Both the position numbers and the translations under genes were made by a program. DNA of 64,000 bases. It comes from Prochlorococcus sp. AG-409-G20 (GTDB lineage Bacteria; Cyanobacteriota; Cyanobacteriia; PCC-6307; Cyanobiaceae). The DNA lies in contig QCJW01000002.1 of assembly GCA_003215775.1 (NCBI GenBank), forward strand, positions 62,001-126,000. The letters run 5' to 3'. The notes below the pieces were generated by a model. It saw nothing but the letters and a program-made list of their open reading frames with translations, was not told the origin of the DNA and made no database searches. Shown here one piece after another: positions 1-9,440 of the stretch; position 1 is the first letter of the stretch, and each line of letters opens with the position of its first letter.

Positions 1-300
1 AATTCTCAATACATCTTTTGCAAATCGAGCAACCTCATTTGGATGGAATAACAACGGATCTTTTTGATCACTTCTATATTCAGGATTTAACTTACGGGGA
101 TTAAATGGTGGATTTAAATTTCTTGTATCAGTATTTGTATAGCGATAAACAGAAGCACGTGATCGGTTTAAAGATCTCTGCACATCATCAATAGATACAA
201 GCGAGTCAGAGCTAGCCATGACAGCCTGTATATCTTTACTTATTTCCATTCCTAAGGAAGACTCAAAGGATTCAGGATTAACCGATCCATTCAACATCAT
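1..300 (-). CDS. Partial HTH-domain conserved hypothetical protein
   Basis: This open frame is not in the ORF track because it runs off the left edge of the window. It begins at an ATG on the minus strand (a second ATG follows at once) and stays open for 100 codons. A segment near residues 35-55 (VSIDDVQRSLNRSRASVYRY) reads like a helix-turn-helix, followed by a basic, Pro/Asn-rich linker and FHPNEVARFAKDVLRI. This resembles small DNA-binding proteins with a resolvase-type HTH seen in marine cyanobacteria, but the function is unknown. It is divergent from proS and they share a 144-bp intergenic region. Confidence 0.6.
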   Translation of the reverse strand, partial: MMLNGSVNPESFESSLGMEISKDIQAVMASSDSLVSIDDVQRSLNRSRASVYRYTNTDTRNLNPPFNPRKLNPEYRSDQKDPLLFHPNEVARFAKDVLRI

Positions 301-420
301 ATTTCACCAAGGTCAAATTTACTTTCGAAGAAGTTAGCAGACTGATCTGCTTTCACAGAAATACTTTTCAAAAAGCAAGACAGTTTCACGATCGACCTGA
401 TCGCCTTAGTAGATGTTATC

Positions 421-440
421 TTCCAAATATCTATTTGGAA
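421..440. promoter_or_regulatory. Perfect 9-bp inverted repeat just before proS start
   Basis: The sequence TTCCAAATATCTATTTGGAA is a perfect inverted repeat of two 9-bp arms with a 2-bp centre. It ends 4 bases before the proS ATG, where a ribosome-binding site would be. As DNA it could be a dimeric operator. As RNA it would fold into a hairpin next to the start codon. No protein is known to me that binds this exact motif. Confidence 0.5.
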
Positions 441-444
441 TGTC

Positions 445-2235
445 ATGCGCGTCTCCCGCCAACTGCTGGTGACGCTTCGAGAAGTACCAGCCGATTGCGA
501 AATCGCATCCCATCAATTACTTGTTAGAGGGAACTTCATCCGAAGAGTCGCTTCAGGTATATATGCCTACATGCCAATGATGTGGAAGGTTTTAAAAAAA
601 ATAACCTGCATCGTTGAAGAAGAAATGGCTGCAGCCGATTGCCTAGAGACACTTCTACCCCAACTCCACCCATCAGAACTATGGGAGAGAACCGGCCGAT
701 GGGAGGGCTATACCCAAGGGGAAGGAATAATGTTCCACTTGAAAGACAGGCAAGGGCGAGATCTCGGACTTGGGCCAACTCATGAAGAGGTTGCCACCAG
801 CTTGGCAAAAGAACTTATTCGTTCATATAAACAGTTGCCTGTATGCATCTATCAAATCCAAACAAAATTCCGGGATGAAATCCGTCCTAGATTTGGCTTA
901 ATGAGAAGCAGAGAATTCATAATGAAAGATGCCTATTCTTTTCATTCAAATGAAAAGAATTTAAAAGAAAAATATGATGTAATGAATAATGCTTATAGAA
1001 GAATCTTTGCCAGATGTGGAATTGAGACAGTTGCAGTTGATGCAGACAGTGGAGCAATAGGGGGTTCTGCTTCTCAAGAGTTCATGGTAACTGCAAATTC
1101 AGGAGAAGATTTAATTCTTATTAGCACTGATGGATTATATGCAGCAAATCAAGAAAAGGCTACTTCTATAGCACCAGAGGCTAAAGATCTAGAATATTTA
1201 GAAGAATCATATATTTCAACACCAAATCAAAATTCAATAAATGAACTTTGCAGCAAACAAGATCTAGATCCATCTCAAATAGTAAAGGTAATTATTTATC
1301 TTGCAATATTTGATGATGAAACAGAACAGCCTATACTTATATCAATTCGTGGCGACCAAGAAGTAAACGATATAAAGCTATCCAACTTTTTAGAGATAAA
1401 TTTAAATAAAAAGATAGTAAGCCTTTCAACTCTTTCACAAGAAAAATTAGTTTCTCAAGGGATAAAAGAAATTCCCTTTGGATCAATAGGACCAGACTTA
1501 AAAGATCTAGTTCTCGAGGGTGCAAAAAGTTGGGAAAATAAGTTTCTAAGAATTGCGGATCATACAGCTGCAGACCTTAAAAAGTTCGTATGTGGATCTA
1601 ATAAGCTAAACTCTCATAGAATTTGTATTAGTTGGGAAAGCTCAGGTGGTTTACCTCAGAAAGCTGACATAAGAAAAGCAAATCCTGGTGACAGATGTGT
1701 TCATGACTCAAAAGTAAGACTTATCGCGAAAAGAGGTATCGAAGTTGGACACATTTTCCAATTAGGGAGGAAATATTCGGAAGCTCTTGAAGCTAATTTT
1801 ACTAATGAAGAAGGTATTAATGAGCCATATTGGATGGGATGCTATGGGATTGGCATATCTCGTTTAGCTCAAGCAGCTGTAGAACAACATCATGATGACT
1901 CAGGAATATGCTGGCCTCTTGCAATTGCACCATTTGAAGTGATAATTGTTCCTGCAAATAACACTAATGAAACTCAAAGGAAATTATCAGAGCAATTATA
2001 TAAAAACCTATTAGAAGTAGGTATTGATGTATTACTAGATGATAGAGATGAGCGAGCCGGGGTTAAATTTAAAGATGCAGACCTTATAGGAATACCATGG
2101 AGGATTGTAATTGGTAGAGATTCAGAGAATGGGAACGTGGAATTAGTTGAAAGAGCGAAGAAAAAAACTTTGTTATTAAGCTTTGAACAGGCTACACAGA
2201 AACTATTGGAAGAAATTTGCCTTAAAAAAGGCTAA
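445..2235 (+). CDS. proS: Prolyl-tRNA synthetase
   Basis: Class II aminoacyl-tRNA synthetase that charges tRNA-Pro in the cytoplasm. The 596-residue length fits the bacterial type with an inserted editing domain. Visible features are GPTHEEV near residue 111, the motif-2 stretch RSREFIMKDAYSFH near 152-166, a divergent insert at about 220-400 where the YbaK-like editing domain sits, and motif 3 GIGISR near 466-472, followed by the C-terminal anticodon-binding domain (PFEVIIVPAN). The ATG at 445 is 4 bases after a perfect palindrome and has no clear Shine-Dalgarno. psb27 follows 44 bp downstream on the same strand. Confidence 0.97.
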   Translation: MRVSRQLLVTLREVPADCEIASHQLLVRGNFIRRVASGIYAYMPMMWKVLKKITCIVEEEMAAADCLETLLPQLHPSELWERTGRWEGYTQGEGIMFHLKDRQGRDLGLGPTHEEVATSLAKELIRSYKQLPVCIYQIQTKFRDEIRPRFGLMRSREFIMKDAYSFHSNEKNLKEKYDVMNNAYRRIFARCGIETVAVDADSGAIGGSASQEFMVTANSGEDLILISTDGLYAANQEKATSIAPEAKDLEYLEESYISTPNQNSINELCSKQDLDPSQIVKVIIYLAIFDDETEQPILISIRGDQEVNDIKLSNFLEINLNKKIVSLSTLSQEKLVSQGIKEIPFGSIGPDLKDLVLEGAKSWENKFLRIADHTAADLKKFVCGSNKLNSHRICISWESSGGLPQKADIRKANPGDRCVHDSKVRLIAKRGIEVGHIFQLGRKYSEALEANFTNEEGINEPYWMGCYGIGISRLAQAAVEQHHDDSGICWPLAIAPFEVIIVPANNTNETQRKLSEQLYKNLLEVGIDVLLDDRDERAGVKFKDADLIGIPWRIVIGRDSENGNVELVERAKKKTLLLSFEQATQKLLEEICLKKG

Positions 2236-2279
2236 ATGACTTACTTGCCTTATAAGATTAAAGGAATTGCTAAAAAAAA

Positions 2280-2714
2280 ATGACTTCTGCCTTTCATCAT
2301 CTGGCCAAGAGGGTGGTAGGGGCAGCCATATCGATATCACTAATACTATGCCTTATGTTCTCAACCTTCGGCCTGCAAGCTGAAGCTTCACGTTCAATGA
2401 TGTCTGGAGAATATCCCAAAGACACTATTTCAGTTGCTCAAAGTCTTCAAAAAACTATTGAGATACCAACCGATGACGAGGCAAGGAAAGCATCAGAAGC
2501 TGAAGCATCTCAATTAATTAGAGACTACATAGGAAGATATAGGAACCGAGCAGAAGTGAATTCCACAATGTCATTCACCACCATGCAAACGGCTCTGAAT
2601 GCAATGGCTGGGCATTACAAAACCTTTCCCAATAGACCCCTAACTCCAGAGTTAAAAGATCGTCTCCGCAAGGAACTAGCCAAGGCAGAAGAACTGGTGA
2701 GCAAAAGCAACTAA
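2280..2714 (+). CDS. psb27: Photosystem II assembly factor Psb27
   Basis: Psb27 binds CP43 on the lumenal side during photosystem II assembly and repair. After an N-terminal hydrophobic signal (about 10-37) comes the four-helix-bundle domain with the family signature SFTTMQTALNAMAGHY. Well-studied cyanobacterial Psb27 proteins are lipoproteins with a Cys right after the signal. Here the signal ends in QAEAS, an apparent signal peptidase I site, and the only Cys lies inside the hydrophobic core, so this copy may be soluble rather than lipidated. The ATG directly follows a run of nine A residues and has no purine-rich SD spaced before it. Confidence 0.93.
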   Translation: MTSAFHHLAKRVVGAAISISLILCLMFSTFGLQAEASRSMMSGEYPKDTISVAQSLQKTIEIPTDDEARKASEAEASQLIRDYIGRYRNRAEVNSTMSFTTMQTALNAMAGHYKTFPNRPLTPELKDRLRKELAKAEELVSKSN

Positions 2715-2740
2715 AACTACGCTTTAATTCATTCCTTTGA

Positions 2741-4120
<1,380 letters not shown>

Positions 4121-4176
4121 ATAAATTCCCAAACAAACTCTCCTTGCAAACATCATTTGGCATCAATTATTAAATA

Positions 4177-5187
4177 ATGATCAAAAACTCTGATTCCAAT
4201 AAATACAAGTTTGATGTTGTTGGAATTGGCAATGCAATTGTAGATATTTTAGCCAAAGAAAGTGATTTATTCTTAGATACACATAATCTCCCAAAAGGAG
4301 GAATGAAGCTTCTTAATGAAAAAGAAGCAAATAACTTATATTCATTAATAAAACCTGAGCTTCAAAGCTCAGGTGGGTCAGCGGCAAACACCCTCGCAGG
4401 AATTGCCAATCTTGGTGGAAAGGCAGGATTCATAGGTAGAGTTAGGAATGACTATCTTGGTGAAGTTTTCACAAAAGATATCTCCTCTGCAGGTGCAATC
4501 TTTAATACGCAAGCAGTTACGTCAGGTCCTCCTACTGCAAGATGCCTAATTCTGATTACACCAGATGCACAAAGAACAATGTGTACATTTTTAGGAGCGT
4601 CTGTACTTCTTGACCCAGACAATTTAAATCTTGAAATGGTTAAGAATACAAAAATTCTTTATTTAGAAGGTTATCTCTGGGACAACCCATTAGCTAAGAA
4701 AGCATTTATCACAGCTGCAAATACATGCAAGGATTCTGGAGGGAAAGTCGCTTTAAGCCTATCTGATTCATTTTGTGTTGATCGACACAGAGAAAGCTTT
4801 ATCGACTTAGTTGATAATCAGGTTGATATTCTTTTCGCAAATGAAACTGAAATAATTTCGCTATTTCAATCATCTGATTTCAACTCAGCGCTCAGTCAAG
4901 CAAGGAATAGTTGTGAAATAGCAGTATTAACTAGAGGTGAAAAAGGTTCGACTATTACAAGTAGAGGAGAGTCTATAGAAATTGAAGCATATAAACTTGG
5001 TACTCTATTAGATACAACTGGTGCAGGAGATCTTTACGCCTCAGGCTTCCTCAATGCATATGCAAATGGAGAAGATCTCAAGAAATGTGGAATTTCAGGT
5101 TCGATTTGCGCCGGTCACATCGTCACGCAAATTGGCCCTAGAACAAATATCAACCTTCTCGACCTATGCAAAAAATATCTAGACTAA
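4177..5187 (+). CDS. PfkB/ribokinase-family sugar or nucleoside kinase
   Basis: Carbohydrate or nucleoside kinase of the ribokinase fold, 336 residues. The first PfkB signature is seen as GGSAANTLAGIANLGGKAGF near residues 68-87 and the second as LDTTGAGDLYASGF near 280, with the catalytic Asp in GAGD. The substrate cannot be told from sequence. Position directly after purA on the same strand and similarity to adenosine-kinase-like family members make adenosine plausible, but this is inference. Its stop overlaps the stop of convergent cutA by 4 bases. Confidence 0.88.
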   Translation: MIKNSDSNKYKFDVVGIGNAIVDILAKESDLFLDTHNLPKGGMKLLNEKEANNLYSLIKPELQSSGGSAANTLAGIANLGGKAGFIGRVRNDYLGEVFTKDISSAGAIFNTQAVTSGPPTARCLILITPDAQRTMCTFLGASVLLDPDNLNLEMVKNTKILYLEGYLWDNPLAKKAFITAANTCKDSGGKVALSLSDSFCVDRHRESFIDLVDNQVDILFANETEIISLFQSSDFNSALSQARNSCEIAVLTRGEKGSTITSRGESIEIEAYKLGTLLDTTGAGDLYASGFLNAYANGEDLKKCGISGSICAGHIVTQIGPRTNINLLDLCKKYLD

Positions 5188-5525
5188 TCAATTGCTCTTG
5201 AGAAAATCTCCTCAGCCCAGCTCATATAACTGTTGTTAGCAGATACAGGCCAATAGATTATCTCTGGAACACTATAACTATGATATTTACTTATATGGAG
5301 ACTAACTTGATCTATTAAGCTTTTCTTTGTCTTCATCAATAATTGAAACTCAGTAGTTACTTCTATTTCTTCCTTCCACCAATAATGAGATTCTATTTCT
5401 TTAATGCTTACACATACAACCAGCTTATTTTTTAGCAGTATTTGAGTTAGTTTTCTTGCTTTATCAAAGTTCGCTTCTGTAGTAATAACGATCATCATGT
5501 CTTCAACAAATTCAACAGAATGCAT
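5184..5525 (-). CDS. cutA: Divalent-cation tolerance protein CutA
   Basis: Small trimeric CutA1-family protein of 113 residues, linked in other bacteria to copper and divalent-metal tolerance, with an uncertain biochemical role. MIVITTEANFDKARKLTQIL followed by LVVCVSIKEIESHYWWKEEIE, and the C-terminal EIIYWPVSANNSYMSWAEE, match the family order. The start may be the listed ATG or the internal Met-Met at residues 10-11, which would fit the usual short N-terminus better. It is convergent with the PfkB kinase, with a 4-base overlap, and lies 38 bp downstream of cobK on the same strand. Confidence 0.9.
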   Translation of the reverse strand: MHSVEFVEDMMIVITTEANFDKARKLTQILLKNKLVVCVSIKEIESHYWWKEEIEVTTEFQLLMKTKKSLIDQVSLHISKYHSYSVPEIIYWPVSANNSYMSWAEEIFSRAID

Positions 5526-5563
5526 AAACCAACCTCCTTTAGATTTATTAACAAGGATAACTA

Positions 5564-6367
5564 TTAAAGAAAAGAAACCCTTTCCAAAAGAGTCTCGAAT
5601 GAAGAAACAACCTCTAATACTGGAGCCTTAACAGGTCTAGATATCAAATAAAGGTTAAGGTGTAATTCTATACTGATTTCTTGCCAGAGTCTTTGTGTAA
5701 CACCTCCTGACTGACGACAAATCACACTGTCAATAGACCATTTTCGGCATAAGGCCTTTTCCACTTCCCCAGAAGGTTTAGAAGTAAATGGTCGTAATAC
5801 AGCCAGATGGTGCTGTTTCATTGAACTACTCAATGCTTTCCTTAGACTTTCTGGAGTATCTAAAACTCGAGCAAATACATTTGCCCCGCCTGCAACAACT
5901 GAAGCAGTTGATTTCCTCAAATCCTTAGATCCAATAGCTAAGAGAAAGTTTTTTCTAATTAATTCTTCTCTAGGGATATCTTCTACACAATTTATATAAG
6001 TAACCCAAGAAGGATGTTCAAGAGTTCGCTCAAACCTCAGAAGAGCCTGACCCATTTCAGAGCAGGTGGTTGTCAAATACGAGCTAATTAACAAAGCAAA
6101 AGGATGTGTCGCATCTAATACCCAATCAAATCCTCCATGCAAACATTCTGCTTCTTGAAGGATCTTTCTCACTCCTTCAACTCCTTCTATAGGACCAATC
6201 CACAACGCTTCTAAAGGTAAACCTTTATAAGGCAATGAAGCCTCATAAGAAACGACACTCACACTAACCAGAAAGCCTCTTTCAATCAACGCTTTTGCTA
6301 AAACAGGACCTTCACCTGTTCCCGACAAAAGCCAGAGATGCCTCTGGTCAATTTTTCGTATCTGCAT
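5564..6367 (-). CDS. cobK: Precorrin-6A reductase (CobK/CbiJ)
   Basis: NADPH-dependent reductase acting on the corrin ring during cobalamin synthesis. The nucleotide-binding start LWLLSGTGEGP and the diagnostic DATHPFA motif (about residue 95) are present, with IGSKDLRK and the C-terminal region typical of CbiJ. The ORF track starts at a TTG (6382). I prefer the ATG at 6367 (MQIRKIDQRHLWLLSG), which avoids a weak start, but both are open. It is divergent from ssb with only 29 bp between the two ATGs. Other cobalamin genes in the window are cobL and a CobT-like gene, so the pathway is scattered here. Confidence 0.9.
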   Translation of the reverse strand: MQIRKIDQRHLWLLSGTGEGPVLAKALIERGFLVSVSVVSYEASLPYKGLPLEALWIGPIEGVEGVRKILQEAECLHGGFDWVLDATHPFALLISSYLTTTCSEMGQALLRFERTLEHPSWVTYINCVEDIPREELIRKNFLLAIGSKDLRKSTASVVAGGANVFARVLDTPESLRKALSSSMKQHHLAVLRPFTSKPSGEVEKALCRKWSIDSVICRQSGGVTQRLWQEISIELHLNLYLISRPVKAPVLEVVSSFETLLERVSFL

Positions 6368-6396
6368 CAAGATGGCACTCAAACATTAACAATGCA

Positions 6397-6852
6397 ATGA
6401 ATCACTGCTTACTCGAAGCGAAAGTCCAACAAGCCCCAACAATTAGATACACCCAAGACAATAAAACTCCAATTGCAGAAATGATAGTGAGCTTCGAGGG
6501 GCTTCGATTAGATGATCCTCTAAGCGAAATCAAAGTAATTGGTTGGGGAAATCTTGCGCAAGATCTTCAAAGCAATATTCAAGTTGGGCAACGAATTGTT
6601 ATCGAGGGCCGATTAAGAATGAATACAGTCCCCAGGCAAGATGGGACCAAGGAAAAGCAAGCCGAATTCACTCTCTCGAGAATTCACCCAATTTCTCAAA
6701 ATTCATCAAAAAGCTCTGTATCAAATAATTCACCAATCAAGAACCCTGTTGAGCAACAATCACAGACTCCTCAAAATTCACCATCAAGTGATAATGATGT
6801 CAGCTGGAACAGCGCACCTCTAATTCCAGATACAGATGACATACCCTTCTAA
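6397..6852 (+). CDS. ssb: Single-stranded DNA-binding protein
   Basis: Binds single-stranded DNA as an OB-fold tetramer in replication and repair, 151 residues. The OB domain (about 1-105) includes IKVIGWGNLAQDLQ and VGQRIVIEGRLR. A Ser/Asn/Gln-rich disordered linker follows, and the acidic tip DTDDIPF is the site that recruits partner proteins. The ORF track begins at 6295, which reads inside divergent cobK. The ATG at 6397 (MNHCLLEAKVQQAP) is chosen because the family fold starts here. The convergent small gene downstream begins only 6 bp after the stop. Confidence 0.95.
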   Translation: MNHCLLEAKVQQAPTIRYTQDNKTPIAEMIVSFEGLRLDDPLSEIKVIGWGNLAQDLQSNIQVGQRIVIEGRLRMNTVPRQDGTKEKQAEFTLSRIHPISQNSSKSSVSNNSPIKNPVEQQSQTPQNSPSSDNDVSWNSAPLIPDTDDIPF

Positions 6853-6858
6853 TAAAGC

Positions 6859-7056
6859 TCAAGAGATTTTCCCTTCTTCAATTTTTTCAGATGCTCTTAT
6901 GAGCAGTTGTCCAATTTCTCTCTCCAAAGCAGCCAAATCGAGCCGAAGCTCTGGCCATCTCCCCAGATCAATCTGCTCTAGCAACCAAGCCCTATCTTTG
7001 TCTAGCTCGTTTATGAGATGTGCTAGATCAGATGTTTGTTTTTTGTGAGAGACCAT
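6859..7056 (-). CDS. Small coiled-coil conserved hypothetical protein
   Basis: A 65-residue, highly charged, mostly helical protein (DLAHLINELDKDRAWLLEQI) without membrane segments or Cys residues. I do not recognise a named family, but small helical proteins of this type recur in marine picocyanobacteria. The heptad-like Leu spacing suggests a coiled coil. The overlapping plus-strand ORF (6836-7048) is Ser-rich and lacks such a pattern, so the minus-strand reading is preferred. It is convergent with ssb and divergent from the DUF2854 gene. Confidence 0.6.
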   Translation of the reverse strand: MVSHKKQTSDLAHLINELDKDRAWLLEQIDLGRWPELRLDLAALEREIGQLLIRASEKIEEGKIS

Positions 7057-7100
7057 CGCTTGGTTAACTCAGAGAGCATCATGGAACAAATAACAGCAAA

Positions 7101-7658
7101 ATGCACTTTATGAAAGATCTATTTTCACCTGGAAACCTAATCACTATTACCGGAGCGGTATTAACCGTTATTGGCACAATTGCCTATCTAACAGGAGCAG
7201 CAAATCTAAGCGTTCCAACTCTCTTTTATGGATTTCCTATCTTCCTAGGTGGATTAGCCCTGAAGACATCAGAATTACCACCTGCCAAAAGAATCAATCC
7301 TTCATCCGAATTTGAAGAGTTAAGAAAAGATGCACCACCAGAGCTAAGCAAATTAATTGGAGATGTAACAAGGTGGAGATATGGCCAAAAAGCTCATCTT
7401 GAATCGTCACTAGAAGTTCTAAAGCTTTGGGATGAAGACAACCCACCACAACTTTTAGAAATTGAAGAAATGAAAACAGAAAGGGGGTATGAATTAAGAA
7501 TGAGATTTCAACTGGCCGGAGTACCAATAAATCTCTGGGAAGATAAAAAAGAAAGATTAGGTAGGTTTTTTGCTGAAGGCTTACAAGCTGAACTAATTTC
7601 TCATAATGAAGATGAATTAGACCTCATCCTTAGTCCTAAACAAGTCACAGAAGGATAA
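7101..7658 (+). CDS. DUF2854 membrane protein
   Basis: Conserved protein of cyanobacteria and plastid-bearing plants, 185 residues, function unknown. Two hydrophobic segments lie at about residues 11-32 and 37-55 (ITITGAVLTVIGTIAYLTG and LFYGFPIFLGGLAL), followed by a soluble charged domain of about 130 residues. A second in-frame ATG three codons on (MKDLFSPG) could be the true start. It lies 9 bp upstream of argB on the same strand and is probably cotranscribed with it. Confidence 0.8.
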   Translation: MHFMKDLFSPGNLITITGAVLTVIGTIAYLTGAANLSVPTLFYGFPIFLGGLALKTSELPPAKRINPSSEFEELRKDAPPELSKLIGDVTRWRYGQKAHLESSLEVLKLWDEDNPPQLLEIEEMKTERGYELRMRFQLAGVPINLWEDKKERLGRFFAEGLQAELISHNEDELDLILSPKQVTEG

Positions 7659-7667
7659 ATACTAAAA

Positions 7668-8603
7668 ATGGATGATACTTTAGAATCCAATAAAGAAGAA
7701 GTAAAAGCCTCTAAACATGAAGGCAAAGAGAAGTTGAATAGAGATTCATCATTAAGGGTTTCTGTATTGGCAGAGGCATTGCCCTACATCCAAAGATTTG
7801 CAGGAAGAAGAATAGTTATCAAATATGGTGGTGCTGCAATGGTGAACAGAGAGCTCCAAGAAGCTGTTTTTAAAGATATTGCCCTTTTATCAAGTGTTGG
7901 AGTTCAGCCAATTGTAATTCATGGTGGAGGGCCTGAAATTAACTTGTGGTTAAAAAAACTTGATATTTCTGCACAATTTCGTGATGGGTTAAGAGTTACT
8001 GATTCACAAACAATGGAAGTTGTTGAGATGGTTTTAGATGGCCGAGTGAATAAGCAAATTGTGAATGGTTTAAATAAATTAGGAGCACTAGCAGTAGGTC
8101 TCAGCGGAACAGATGGAGCCTTATTAAATGCAAGACCATTAGAAGGAGGAAGCCATGGACTAGTTGGCGAAGTTTCCAAAGTCAATACTGATCTGCTTCA
8201 TTCACTTTTAGCCAAAGGCTATGTTCCTGTTATTTCGAGCGTAGCCGCTACAACAGAAGGGTTAACTCACAATATCAATGCAGATACAGTTGCAGGTGAA
8301 ATAGCAGCAGCATTACAGGCTGAAAAGCTTATTCTATTAACTGACACTCCTGGAATACTAAAAGACAAAAATAATGCTTCCTCATTAATCAAAAAAATAC
8401 ATTTAACAAAGGCTAGAGAACTAATTCGAGAAGGTATTGTAGAAGGAGGCATGATGCCTAAAACCAAATGCTGCATAAGAGCCTTAGCTCAAGGGGTCTC
8501 AGCAACTCACATCATTGATGGACGAATACCTCATGCATTGCTCTTGGAAATTTTTACAGATGAAGGAATTGGAACAATGGTTGTAGGACGAGGAGAAATG
8601 TGA
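7668..8603 (+). CDS. argB: Acetylglutamate kinase
   Basis: Phosphorylates N-acetylglutamate in arginine synthesis; in cyanobacteria this step is arginine-inhibited and relieved by PII. The amino-acid kinase motifs are [10 protein letters not shown] near residue 50, IHGGGPEIN near 84, [14 protein letters not shown] near 144 and LTDTPGIL near 224, followed by [10 protein letters not shown]. An N-terminal charged extension of about 30 residues precedes the kinase fold, as in arginine-sensitive, PII-binding enzymes. The short TPR-like gene downstream starts 3 bp after the stop. argF, a later step, is elsewhere in the window. Confidence 0.96.
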   Translation: MDDTLESNKEEVKASKHEGKEKLNRDSSLRVSVLAEALPYIQRFAGRRIVIKYGGAAMVNRELQEAVFKDIALLSSVGVQPIVIHGGGPEINLWLKKLDISAQFRDGLRVTDSQTMEVVEMVLDGRVNKQIVNGLNKLGALAVGLSGTDGALLNARPLEGGSHGLVGEVSKVNTDLLHSLLAKGYVPVISSVAATTEGLTHNINADTVAGEIAAALQAEKLILLTDTPGILKDKNNASSLIKKIHLTKARELIREGIVEGGMMPKTKCCIRALAQGVSATHIIDGRIPHALLLEIFTDEGIGTMVVGRGEM

Positions 8604-8606
8604 AAA

Positions 8607-9086
8607 ATGGTTGATGGGTTAGCAACTGCAGAGGCTGCCCTAAACAGAGGAGATTACAGACTCTGCATACAATTACTAAATAAGATTATTGGCCTATATC
8701 CAATTAATGGCAAGGAAGGTTCATTAATTCGAATGCTTATGGTTACAGCTTTAATGGGTATGGGAGAAGAAGAAAAAGCTATATCTATGTGCAAAGTAAT
8801 AACCCATTCTAAAGACCCTGATTCTAGAGAAAGAGCAAGACAATTATTAACAGTCCTACAAGCACCATCTTTAGCGAGACCTGATAACTGGTCAGTAGAA
8901 ATACCAAGAATTGAAATATCATCAAGCTATACAAATAATTTTAAGAAAAGTAATAAAACCTCAAAAAAAGAGAAATCAGAAGACTATCCACCGACCGGGC
9001 CAACAAAAGCCTTTAGCGCTGGCTTTTACTTGATGCTGATGATAATACTAATTAGCCTGACATTGCTTCTAAGCGACTATATATAA
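8607..9086 (+). CDS. TPR-like protein with C-terminal membrane anchor
   Basis: A 159-residue protein of unknown function. Residues 1-95 are helical with TPR-like spacing (AEAALNRGDYRLCIQLLNKI, then GMGEEEKAISMCKVI), followed by a Lys/Ser-rich linker and one hydrophobic C-terminal segment (FYLMLMIILISLTLLL) that could anchor it as a tail-anchored membrane protein. It starts 3 bp after argB, so it is likely translated with it. I do not recognise a named family. Confidence 0.7.
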   Translation: MVDGLATAEAALNRGDYRLCIQLLNKIIGLYPINGKEGSLIRMLMVTALMGMGEEEKAISMCKVITHSKDPDSRERARQLLTVLQAPSLARPDNWSVEIPRIEISSSYTNNFKKSNKTSKKEKSEDYPPTGPTKAFSAGFYLMLMIILISLTLLLSDYI

Positions 9087-9440
9087 ATTACCAAAAAAGC
9101 TGGGTTTACTAGGAATGGAATAGATAAATTCGATTATCAGAATAATAGCTTAGATGTCTACTTAATAAAATCATACATAGGTGAGATAAGTTTCCAAGGG
9201 AATTAAACCTATACAACAAGAGGAAGATCTATCCAAGCGATACATGTAGATGGTATAAATCAATAATTCATATTGATTTCAGAATAACCTTGTCAAGACT
9301 CTGGAAGTATATCTTATATATAACATCAACGTTGATAGCTTTTATCCTTTTAAGGCGAAAAGCAAAATTTAATATTAATTTTTTATTATCAACTGCCTAG
9401 CTTTTACAATAATCCGAGAATAAACCAAAGAAAGTTTTAT
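9087..9440. other. Long AT-rich spacer between convergent genes
   Basis: A 354-bp stretch without a credible gene on either strand lies between the tail-anchored TPR-like gene and priA, which converge here. It is strongly AT-rich with frequent stops in all frames. Visible features are an 8-bp perfect hairpin (arms 9257-9264 and 9272-9279) and a double inverted repeat at 9326-9363, listed separately. It may be a decayed gene or hold terminators for both neighbours. Confidence 0.5.
9326..9363. repeat. Two adjacent inverted repeats (possible terminator)
   Basis: The self-complementary 12-mer ATCAACGTTGAT is followed without gap by GCTTTT-AT-CCTT-TT-AAGG-CG-AAAAGC, a hairpin with 6 bp and 4 bp stems separated by a 2-by-2 mismatch. 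A run of six T residues comes about 12 bases later on the plus strand. It could end transcription from the argB side, but the T-run spacing is not classic. Confidence 0.35.

Noticed and set aside
6836-7048. Plus-strand Ser-rich 70-residue ORF
   Set aside because: It is antisense to a better minus-strand helical protein and lacks any domain pattern.
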